Part shown: positions 47,364 through 56,737 of the stretch, piece by piece
Layout: the number at the start of each line of letters is the position of its first letter
Position numbering within the stretch: the first letter of the stretch is position 1
Source: Chalara sp. BL73
Lineage: Eukaryota; Ascomycota; Leotiomycetes; Helotiales
Length of the DNA: 64,000 nt
Direction: 5' to 3'
NCBI GenBank assembly: GCA_918026815.1
Contig: CAKJVC010000017.1
Coordinates: 930,001 to 994,000 of the forward strand
Translations under genes and position numbers: made by a program
Notes under the pieces: generated by a model
What the model was told of the DNA's origin: nothing
Seen by the model: only the letters and a program-made list of their open reading frames with translations
The model's database searches: none

Positions 47364-47975
47364 GATTGATATGCAGAGTACAAAATCAGAGCGGTTTTGT
47401 GTGAATTGATGTGTGCTTGAGACTGTGAGGTTAACGGATTGGATTCGATGGAACGAATTGACCGGAACACTAATAAATCATCTCTCCTATCCTTCAAGCA
47501 GATGATTGAAAAGTAGGAAAGTGGAAATGTGGGAGGAAGTGTGATTGGAACCAAGCTCGATCACCACACGCACGCCCACCAGCACCCACCTCCCCATGGG
47601 GAAGAGGAAAATTGGTGGAGGTGGGGCTGCGATCCGAAATCCCTAAAACGGCCTTTGAAGCAAATATGGGAGAGGGGCTTGCACCTTAGCTGACCCTTAG
47701 CGGGGAGATGACTAGATCGCTCATGATGAGGACCGAGATACGAGAATGTGGCGCTGGTGGGGGATTCTGGCCCATACGCTGAGAAATTGACCAGGGGTCA
47801 TCATGCAAGGCACGTGATACTCTTGAGGAAAAAATAAACGTTTGAAAATAAACAGGCATTTATTCATCCTCTTCCCACATATTATCGTATCTAATTACAC
47901 GTTTCATTTGGATTTGATCGGATCATATCTCTTGATACCTTTGCCCCCCGCATCAAGTCGATCTTTCATATCATC
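47364..47975. promoter_or_regulatory. Divergent cluster promoter (PRISE-like / glutaryl-CoA dehydrogenase)
   Basis: GTGGGG occurs at 47621-47626 and 47757-47762. A related palindrome CCCCATGGGG lies at 47592-47601. The GTGGGG copies are 215-355 bp from either start codon. Confidence 0.6.
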
Positions 47976-49574
47976 ATGACATCATTTGCTAGCACAGCGC
48001 TTCGACAGTTCAGAGTTGCTCAAATACCTCTTTCACGTGCCTCCCAATGCAGAAGACTCGCCTCAAACATTGCCTTTGACTGGGAAGATCCTTTGGCATC
48101 TAAGAATCTGTTCACCGAGGAGGAAATTGGTATCCAAGAAACGGCTCGATCGTACTGTCAAGAACGATTACTACCCAGAATACTCGGTACGTGACCACTC
48201 TACACGCAACCATTGCATTTTCGCCTTCACCAAGCTGACTGAACTGAAATATGAAGATGCGTACCGCAATGAGAATTATGATCCAAAGATCTTAAAAGAA
48301 ATGGGGGAGCTGGGCCTATTGGGAGCAACCATCCCAGACTACGGATGTGCCGGTGTGAGCAGTGTAGCATCAGGACTTATAACCAGGGAAGTGGAACGAG
48401 TCGACTCTGGATATCGATCTGCTATGTCTGTACAGAGCTCCCTGGTAATGGGCCCTATCTATGAGCACGGGACCGCAGAACAGAAAGAAAAATACCTCCC
48501 GCGCCTGGCTCGTGGAGAGCTAATTGGCTGCTTTGGATTGACTGAACCAAATCACGGCTCTGACCCAGGATCGATGGAGACTACAGCGAGGCCACACCCG
48601 ACTAAGAAAGGGTATTTTTCTATTTCTGGAGCCAAAACATGGATTACAAATTCCCCAATCGCTGACTTGATCGTGGTGTGGGCGAAGCTCCAAAGTACTG
48701 GGAAGATTCGAGGATTTCTGATTGAGAGGGATCAATGTCCTCCAGGCACTCTTGAGACTCCTGCAATCAAAGACAAAAATGGCCTCAGGGCTTCAATTAC
48801 TGGCATGATTCAACTCGACGAGTGCCCTGTACCGGAGGAAAATATGCTCCAAGTTGAAGGACTTAGCGGTCCTTTTAGTTGCCTTAACTCTGCACGATAC
48901 GGAATTGCTTTTGGCACTATGGGAGCGCTTGAGGATTGTATCGACCGCACGAGAACATATGCGCTAAATCGAAAGCAGTTTAAAGGAAATGCAATTGCAA
49001 AGTATCAGCTTGTACAGAAGAAACTCGCCGATGCCCTTACAGACGCAACCTACGGTGTATTGGCGGCGACACAAGTTGGTCGTTTGAAGGACCAAGGATT
49101 AGTTGCTCCAGAAATGATTTCTATCATCAAGCGGCAAAATTGTGACAGAGCACTGATTGGTGCGCGGCGGTAAGTGTCACCTTCGTCCCATAGCTTGTGG
49201 TCAACGATATCTGTTTGGTACTATTTTATTCGGTTTTGCATGATTGCTAATTTTCTCTAGGCTGCAAGAAGTTTTTGGAGGGTACGTTTCCGTTTGTATA
49301 AGGCTTTTTGCAATAGTTATTGACAACATAATTAGAAATGCGGCTTCAGATGAGTATCACATTGGTAATTTTGCCTTGTCTCCGTCTCTTCAAGTGAACG
49401 GCCGTTTTAACCAGATCCAGGCCGCCACGTAGCGAATCTTTTTGTCACTCAAACGTATGAAGGACAATCCGACATTCATTGTAAGTTTAACGATGAACAT
49501 CTTAACCAGGCACTGACATTACTGTAGCCCTGATTATCGGAAGGGGGATCACAGGAGTTCAAGCATTTTGCTAG
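47976..49574 (+). CDS. Glutaryl-CoA dehydrogenase-type acyl-CoA dehydrogenase, mitochondrial
   Basis: Six exons (47976-48186, 48257-49169, 49261-49281, 49336-49364, 49421-49480, 49528-49574) give 426 residues; exons 3 and 4 are just 21 and 29 nt. The start ([20 protein letters not shown], then [10 protein letters not shown]) is a clear mitochondrial presequence. The mature enzyme begins [17 protein letters not shown], as in human GCDH. Substrate-carboxylate residues of GCDH (R94 and S98 in human) correspond to R124 and S128 in [10 protein letters not shown]. The catalytic base is E405 in [22 protein letters not shown] binding is seen in [16 protein letters not shown]. The enzyme oxidises and decarboxylates glutaryl-CoA to crotonyl-CoA. 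Whether this is the cell's only GCDH or a cluster paralogue cannot be seen here. Confidence 0.93.
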
Positions 49575-50240
49575 TCATGATCTACATCATCGCTTAAAAT
49601 AGTAAAAATCTAGTATTGGAAGGTAATAGAATTAGCGTGGATCTTGGCTTATCTTACAGGGTGAAATGATTAGGTCGCCCTTAAAACAGATGGAGCCCGT
49701 CGTCAAAATGTTATAGATCTATCTTATATAATACGCTATTATATGTAGAAAATTTGTATAAATGCGGAATGTGGCTTATCTAATAACTAAGAATAGTATG
49801 TTTCTCCCCACCCTACAGGGTAAAGAGAAGACAACCCTCATTACAAAAGACTCATTAAGTTTAGCAAACCTCCGTACCTCGCATACTTTTGATCCTGAAT
49901 TATGAAGTAACTATTGATCAGAATGGTGTACTTCTCTGCCCCACCATCTGTGACAAGAGTGCCCACGGTAACCACCGGCCCCAGTGGGTCGAGGCTGGTG
50001 GGGCCAAGCGAAACGAAAGTATAGGCATCCCCAAACACCACATCATAACAATGGGGTTAACTCTCGCAAACAATTCAGCTCGAAAATAGATAGGTGGTAT
50101 TGAGTACAACTGGTCTCTCTTTCCTCTCATCAATTGAATATGCATTTGCATGTCAACGACTTGCATATGCTACTATACACATATTTCTTTCCTTCGACAA
50201 TCTACCCCGGTACCTCACGCTCGGTGTCCAGGCGGTCAGG
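49575..50240. promoter_or_regulatory. Promoter of the FAH-family gene with three GTGGGG/CCCCAC sites
   Basis: CCCCAC occurs at 49806-49811 and 49939-49944, and GTGGGG at 49998-50003, between 435 and 238 bp before the start codon. The first 200 bp or so are the 3' end of the glutaryl-CoA dehydrogenase gene. Confidence 0.65.
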
Positions 50241-51221
50241 ATGTCATGGCTGAGACTTATTAGATTTGTTACTGAATCTGAAAAAATAACCTTTGGTGAT
50301 CCCTGCATTGAAAAGGGTGACGATCTTATAGGTTTGGTTCAGCAGAAACGTCTCTACGCCATCCGGCTTGAGGGTGAAGATCCTTTTGCACTCACTAGAA
50401 CAAATGAGAGGATCCGAGTCAAGTGCCTCCTCGGAGTTCTCGATGCAAAAAATGTGTCTATATTTAAATGTATAGGTCTGAACTATGTCAAACACAGTAA
50501 GTCGACTCACGGTTCTTGAATTTGCTCGTAAGAGTGCTGACACATTTCAGTCACCGAAAGTGGACGCAAACCTCCACCATACCCATCTTTGTTCATGAAA
50601 CCTTCTCCGGCAATCGCAGCATTCAACGACGATATACGAGTTCCTGAAATAGCGCAGGGCAAAAACCTGGACTATGAAGGCGAACTTGTTCGTATAGTTA
50701 TTCTCAAGCTAACTGCCTTTTGACTAACAAGCTTTCAGGCAGTGGTAATAGGCAAAACTGGAAGGAATATTGCGAAAGAAGATGCACTGTCATATATTGC
50801 TGGTTATGCACCTTCAAATGATGTCTCGGCAAGGACCTGGCAACGAGATCCAGCATATGCTGGAGGCATTCCACAGTGGTCCTTTGCAAAGTCATTTGAT
50901 ACGTTCGCGCCTCTGGGCCCTATGCTAGTTTCGCCATCAATAGTCGGCGCAGCTGATAATTTGGCGCTGCAAACCACTGTGAATGGCGAACTTCGTCAGA
51001 ATGCCAACACTAGCGATCTTTTGTTTAATGTTGCAGCCTTGGTAAGCTTTCTCAGCCAAGGCTCAACTCTGCAGAAAGGGACTGTGATTATGACGGGAAC
51101 GCCTGACGGGGTGGCCCTTGGGATGAAAGTGCCGAAGTGGCTCCAAGATGGGGATGTGGTTGAGGTCAAGATTGAAAATTTGGGTAGTTGCAAGAATAGA
51201 GTGGTGTACGAGAAGCTGTAG
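50241..51221 (+). CDS. Fumarylacetoacetate hydrolase family protein
   Basis: Three exons (50241-50496, 50551-50687, 50739-51221) give 291 residues. The C-terminal FAH domain begins KCIGLNYVKHITESGRKPPP with LFMKPSPAI. The metal ligands are E128 and E130 in LDYEGELAVVIGK and D159 in NDVSARTWQ. GYAPSNDVS and MTGTPDGVALGM are also family hallmarks. Such enzymes hydrolyse C-C bonds of acylpyruvates, hydrate ring-cleavage products or decarboxylate oxaloacetate. In this setting a ring-cleavage product downstream of the phenol hydroxylase is a good candidate substrate, but no ring-cleaving dioxygenase is in the window. Intron 2 uses a GTTCGT donor, chosen because it gives the family's GELAVVIGK. Confidence 0.92.
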
Positions 51222-51776
51222 GTAGTATCAAACTAGGACAAGAAGCAAAAGTGGTACTTAGCCAAAATATAGACGCTTATTAGATACTTCAAATACATTG
51301 CAGTGTGGCGCTTTTAGATCTAAATACTTCAGTGATGTTGCAAGACGAGAAGCAAGGTTCAGTGAAACGAGATATTCACTGAGCGGAAAGTGCTCCCTTG
51401 CCAAATCCCGTGCTAGTTGAATCAAGTAGAGTAATTTATATTAATACATCGACACTTTCTGTCCATTTGGTACATGAATAGATTTAGTTAGTGGTTGGTA
51501 AGAAAATGCCACGAGTCATGGGTTCGGGCCAGCCTCAATAGTCCCGGAACTCTAAATACAGTACCCCGCATCACCTCCAGAAAGTCTATGCCCCCAGCAA
51601 GGGGAACGACATTCACAATAACTCCCTTTGCGGAAAAGAGCTAACGAACATTACAATTCTCGCAGCCCAATAGATATCGACTTGTGGTGATTACTACTTC
51701 CAGGGCCCTGCATCCCAACTAATCAAAGAGCCCACTGCTGGGTGGCCCCTTTTATTCTGCCTGTATTGAACCCACC
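51222..51776. promoter_or_regulatory. Promoter of the cluster regulator, without a GTGGGG site
   Basis: This 555-bp region has no exact GTGGGG or CCCCAC; the nearest resemblances are TACCCCGC at about 51562 and GGTGGCCCC close to the start. The regulator therefore may not be under its own control. Confidence 0.45.
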
Positions 51777-54700
51777 ATGCAGGGTCACCATGTGCGTGCA
51801 CGACGCAACGACAACGATAAGAAATGTAGCTACTGTGATCGTGTGTTTACAAAAGAGGAGCATCTAAAACGCCATGAGAGAACACGCAAGTTACCGTCTA
51901 TGCTCTCTTTGATCCGTTGTCTTCCGCTCAGACAACGCTGACTAACACGATTTTATAGACACTGGAGAAAAGCCGTTCAAGTGCCATAAGTGCTATAGAA
52001 AGTATGGAAGAAGGTGCGTTATTTCAATAGCTGCTTCGGTCTACCTGTACTTGATTGGAAGAATCTGATGACGGCTGAGAAGTGACGTCCTGGCTCGACA
52101 CCTCCAATCGCACTCCTTGCAGGACCAACCCAACAATGGGCAGCACGCCCCTGCCCCAGAGCGCAGCTCTGTTGAAAGTTCAAAATATTCTAAACCCCGT
52201 AGCCGTAGCGGCGGGCAGCCGGCACAAAACAGCGTCAATCAATCCAACATCACGTTTTTGTTGTCACCAAGTCAAGAGCAGTCTTTTGCTCAACCTCATG
52301 TAGACACCACTTCTACTCCGCAGAACTTACCTGTATCCAGTCACTCGGTTCTGTCGGGTAGTGTCAACAATCCGATGACTACGGTCTCTCTACCTCAAAC
52401 GCAACCCCAACTAGAACATGGAACTACCGGCCTAGGAACTCCCATGGAGTTGCGACCTGGGACCTGGGACCACCTGACACATAATGACCGAAACGAACAT
52501 GCTCAACAAGACATAAGCATCTCATCTTTACTGCCTATAGTAAGACCTGAAATTGGTGCTATCGCCGAGGATTCCAATAAGGGAAATGGGGCCAATGCTA
52601 TGGCAGAAGAATCGTTAGGCAACAATGCCTCAGAATCTCTATTTTCCTTTCGGCAGATATCACACGGCCAGCAGCAAATGTCGTTATTTGATAGGGGAGA
52701 ACAAGTTCAGCAACATCTATTAGCGCAAAATAGAGGTCTTCTTATGGACATCGGACCCTTTGAGACAGATCCGTTTCAGATGGAAGCTGAATTTGACACA
52801 TATGCATATTTTGGTCCAGGTATCATAGAAGGATTGGACTTTGTAGCTCTTGGCACCCCGATTCCAGTCCATCAAGACCCCATCAACAAGAGTCAGACTT
52901 TTCTTTCCGTAGAACAAACACAACAAATTCGACGCTTATGGCGTGGTCGTAGATCAGGGCCCGGCGTACGGCTTATCTGGTCACTGTGGTTTAAAGTCGC
53001 ACATCACGGCGCGGACAATCTTTTTTCAAAGCCGCTCAATATGGCTTCCGCACCTCAGCGCCAAGGATCATTAACAGATGGTAGCGCGGTCTCAAGATGG
53101 GGTATGGACGAGGCTTGCAGAAATGGGCTCATCCAATTTTGCAAAGACCTCGATGATAGGTTGCACGCCGAATCTCTTTTCGAGAACCCATCTCACAATA
53201 CCCCCCCTGGAGCGCAATCAGATTCAGCTTCGGAAGGATCAGTTCCAGGGCTCGCAGCCAATGGATTTCCCACGAGAGAAGTTCTTGACACAAGTTTAGA
53301 CTTTTTTTTCCAGTACTCTCCGATGCAATTTGTTCACAAGGCAACATTCAATGCAAGAACGACCCCATGTTCATTGCTATTTCCAATGTGTCTCGTCGGT
53401 CTTACTTCGTTGTATCCGGAAAGATCGAAGCCCTTGATTCTTCGTTACCAAAAGGTATCTTAGCCTGTCAAAATCAGAACTCCAGCGCTTAGTGTAAGAG
53501 CTAACAAGCTGGACAGAAATTGATGCAATATTGCCGTGATGATTTGACGTCCAAGTCACTCGAGTATGGCGAGGCATGGGAGCTTCTGATATCAATAGCC
53601 TCTGCATTCCTGGTCAATTATCTAGCTCTAGGTCATTCTGTACGTCTAACGCCTTTCGAAATCGTCAGAATTATACTGATTTTAGAAATAGGCTGAGGTT
53701 GAAGAATGTCAAGCATATACATTTTGCGTTCAGCTCTTGCATGTAAGTTGAAAACCAAAAGGCTGGCTTGCGTAGTCCGTGAACTAAGTTGCTCTGATGC
53801 CCAGATTACAAAGAGTCATGGCCTCTTTTCTGCTTATCTGGGCGATGATCTAGCGACACAATTGCAACTGGTGCCTACTGACGAAAGCTCATGGAAAGTC
53901 TGGGCTCGTACCGAGTCCATCAAAAAGTTAGTTTCACAGTCTTATGTATTAATACAAAAAAACTGACAAGTGTTAGGCTCATTTGTTATCTCATACTGCT
54001 TGACGCAACATGTACTCGCGTAATGGGCAGTACTGGTGTTTTGGATATTAACCAGGTAGAGGTTTATCTACCATGCGAGGACCTCGTGTTTGAAGCCACA
54101 ACATTCCCAAGGTTCATGCAAGCTGTCAAGCGGGGTACGCAATTGGCGTCATCACGGCTTCGGCTCCAAGACTTCCAATTAACTGCGCCTCCCAGTCTCA
54201 ACAAATTGTCTATGCAAACTGTATTAAGCTGTTTCTGCCTACAAGCCGCTGCTGCCCGGCAGGCGCTCCCTGGGGGAGGCCGAACGATTTTTGAATCTAG
54301 TTCCTGCAGCCCAGTCGAAGTCTTCGCCAAAAATCCGCAATCCAAGATTATGGTTCTGTCGGTCATTTCGCTACCCTCAAAGTACGCCGAATTATTTCGA
54401 TGCGGAGATCCATTAACCATGTTGGCCTGGAATAATTTATGCTTGCTCTTCACAGCAGATTTGGATCTCCTAGAAATCGGTTCTGGCCGCGAGGGTTCGG
54501 AGCCTGCCCGCAGAGCAATGGTAGCTATTACCAAATGGTCACGATCAGCCGGCGCCCGAAGAGCAATTCTACACGCGAGTCAGATATTTTTGATTCTATC
54601 TTCCTCACGACTACAGGTGTCCAATATGGCAAGAGCAGATCGTCTATTGTTTGTTTCAGCACTTGTGTTAAGCATGTACCTCTTTGTGGTCGAGCGAAGA

Positions 54701-55036
54701 GACACAGAGGATATGCAGGTCTTTGAGCTAGTCCAAGAGATCAACTGGACTACAATTGGAGGCGAGGGTTTACAATCTTCGCAGGAATTTAATCAGCCAA
54801 TTTCTCCATCAATTTCTGAACGGCCGGCAGATCTGGTGGATATGGCAAGTGATTTCATAAGGCATGGAGGGCCAGTCTCATTCTCTGGGGAAGATCAGCT
54901 TAGCGGCGCAACTGCGGCACGAAAGATCCTGCTCAACTTCGTCTACTTACTAGATGACGTTGGGAAATGGCGAGAGTCCAGATACTCTCAACTTCTGAGG
55001 ATCATGAGCGACCTTGTGATTGAAGGTAATGATTAG
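51777..55036 (+). CDS. Two-finger C2H2 transcription factor with fungal_trans domain, cluster regulator
   Basis: Seven exons (51777-51885, 51959-52013, 52083-53454, 53517-53639, 53692-53742, 53805-53926, 53977-55036) give 963 residues. Finger 1 has C17, C20, H33, H37; finger 2 has C45, C48, H61, H65. The linker TGEKPF is canonical. Helix positions -1/+3/+6 are K26/H29/R32 and R54/V57/R60, with D56 at +2 supporting R54. By the C2H2 code, these read GGG and GTG, i.e. 5'-GTGGGG-3'. A fungal_trans (PF04082) region follows (FFFQYSPMQFVHKATFNA, then QLLHITKSHGLFSAYLGDD). C2H2 plus fungal_trans factors often govern clusters they lie in. Exon 1 ends at a GCAAGT donor (GC-AG intron, 51886-51958) that splits the codon of H37. 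Confidence 0.9.
51886..51958 (+). other. GC-AG intron inside the zinc-finger coding region
   Basis: The donor reads C|GCAAGT and the acceptor TTATAG|AC, with a CTAAC branch point at about 51940. Only this splice gives the RTHTGEKPF linker between the fingers; no GT donor does. GC-AG introns are a known minority class whose donor otherwise matches the consensus, as here. Confidence 0.75.
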
Positions 55037-55924
55037 GTGGCTAGAATCAAGGCTCTGTATATAGAAATCTAGGATCTGGTAAAAGTCTTGCCAGCCTGAA
55101 TATTGTAACACAAACTGTTTGATCAACCTGAGACCTTACTGTTTGCTCCTTTGATGACCGTGGATATCCGAAGCTAAGTGTACTGTAGCAAAATAGTACA
55201 GGGGAAACGGGTTACATATAAGCTAATCGATCCATTAGCGTAAGCTAGTGCATCACGTAAAGATGGCAACTTTTGCCTGAGGATTCACATAAAAACGTAA
55301 AACATTTCAAAATCTACATTGAATTGTGTTTTTTTTTTGGTGCTTTTTTGTGGTTTTTAGCTGTGCAATATTTTATGTTGGCAAGGCTGAAAATCGCTTT
55401 TTAGTTTATACGTAACCGTCTGTGTAGCTGTTGGTATGCCCCCCCCTCACCCTCCACGGGACAACGGGCGTAGCTCTATAGGCCACGCTCTTGCTCTTGA
55501 TGGATATGGTAATTGTTGTTGTATTAGGTTCTACTCTAGATTCGACAAAATGGGGGTTGTCTGGACCACGTGACCTGATGAGTCATACACGGAATCCGTA
55601 AACCACATACTTCCTACAGTAGCTTTCGGCTTGTAAAAGGCTTGGGCCTTGTTACTTAGTACGAAATATAAAAATAAACCAAACAAAGTTTTTTTCTGCG
55701 AAAATAAAAAAACCGTTACAATAACTAGTATTTGAATAACTAAAACATTTAAACACAAAGTTTTTATTTTGTAAAACTTTAACTATTTACTTATTATATA
55801 ATAATGGGTTCCCCTCGGTTTGCCTCGCGTTGATGTTACCGATTTTAGTAGTTTCGTACGCTTTTGGGGCATAGTCGAAATATTAGAACAATCATATAAA
55901 AAAGGTTGTAGTATTAGATAATAT

Positions 55925-56335
55925 CTACTCGGTTATTTCCCCAAGCAAGCTTGTTACAAGCCCACCTAAAGAATGGCCTGTCAGCCATATATCGGCTTTG
56001 GGATATTGCTCTGTGATGTTGCCGTAAAGATTTATAGATGCTTGATAGTAGCGACTCCGCTTATACATTTCCTCAGATACATTTCTCGTTACAAGTGTAG
56101 GATGATGTCATACAATCAGAAGATTTTTTAGCCATCAGAGCTCCTTGGCCACAACAACAGCCAGCGAATAAGTTGTCGTTTATCTTGTCATTTGTTGTCG
56201 TCCCGGTCCCGTCGAAGATAGCCGGCGAGGCTCCTTTAATAGAAACGACGATCGTAGAGTTTGTTTCATCTGCAAAAACGTGGCCCCGAAGACCATCCTT
56301 CTCCCATCCCACGAAGCCACAAGCGGCCAGCACTC
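55925..56335 (-). pseudogene. ATG15-like lipase pseudogene fragment
   Basis: The reverse strand reads [20 protein letters not shown], then [20 protein letters not shown] and SSYTCNEKC, all closely matching the lumenal lipase domain of Atg15, the vacuolar phospholipase that breaks down autophagic bodies. At about 56075 the frame hits TGA. Shifting by one base resumes similarity with [20 protein letters not shown] and the active-site motif [14 protein letters not shown], before a stop at 55925-55927. The N-terminal third and everything after the GHSLGG elbow are missing. It is a broken partial copy; a functional ATG15 is presumably elsewhere in the genome. Confidence 0.85.
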
Positions 56336-56488
56336 AGGAAATGTTTTCGTTTTGAAGAAGTCACAGATGATTTAACCATTTTCTAAAGTCTTGGCTTGGG
56401 GTAATGTCAGTTGTTGCTTCGCTATGGGAGAACTGGTTGAAATCCTTGTTCATTTTAGTTGCCTAACGCGCTACGTTGGAGTGCCATG

Positions 56489-56737
56489 TTACAGTTTGGC
56501 TAAGCTGTGGCCCACGTGACATGCAACAATATACCACCACTCCAGAAGCAATCCATCGTCGTGCTCTCCCTTGAGTTCGATAACGCGAGGGCGCTCGCCG
56601 AGCCGACGGAGTATTTTAGCTTCAGCGCGAAGAGGGTCTAAGTTTCCTCTAAAGTGCGGGTACTTCGACTCGTTGACGAAGCCAATGTAGTAGTTACCGC
56701 CGGTAGTGGTAACATACTGCACCTCATCTGGAAATAA
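56489..56737 (-). pseudogene. Fragment of a fungal protein-kinase-like gene
   Basis: The reverse frame reads DEVQYVTTTGGNYYIGFV, then LDPLRAEAKILRRLGERPRV and IELKGEHDDGLLLEWWY. This resembles the small lobe of a large group of small fungal kinases: a glycine-rich-like start, E of the alpha-C helix in RAEAKIL, then the hinge. The catalytic lobe (HRD, DFG) is absent, and the frame ends soon after the hinge. It is probably a decayed copy lying just upstream of the ATG15 fragment on the same strand. Confidence 0.6.

Noticed and set aside
51481..51600. GGTTCGGGCC stretch as a possible tRNA B box
   Set aside because: It lacks the A at the required position, there is no matching A box or cloverleaf, and no other tRNA-like B box was noticed in the window.
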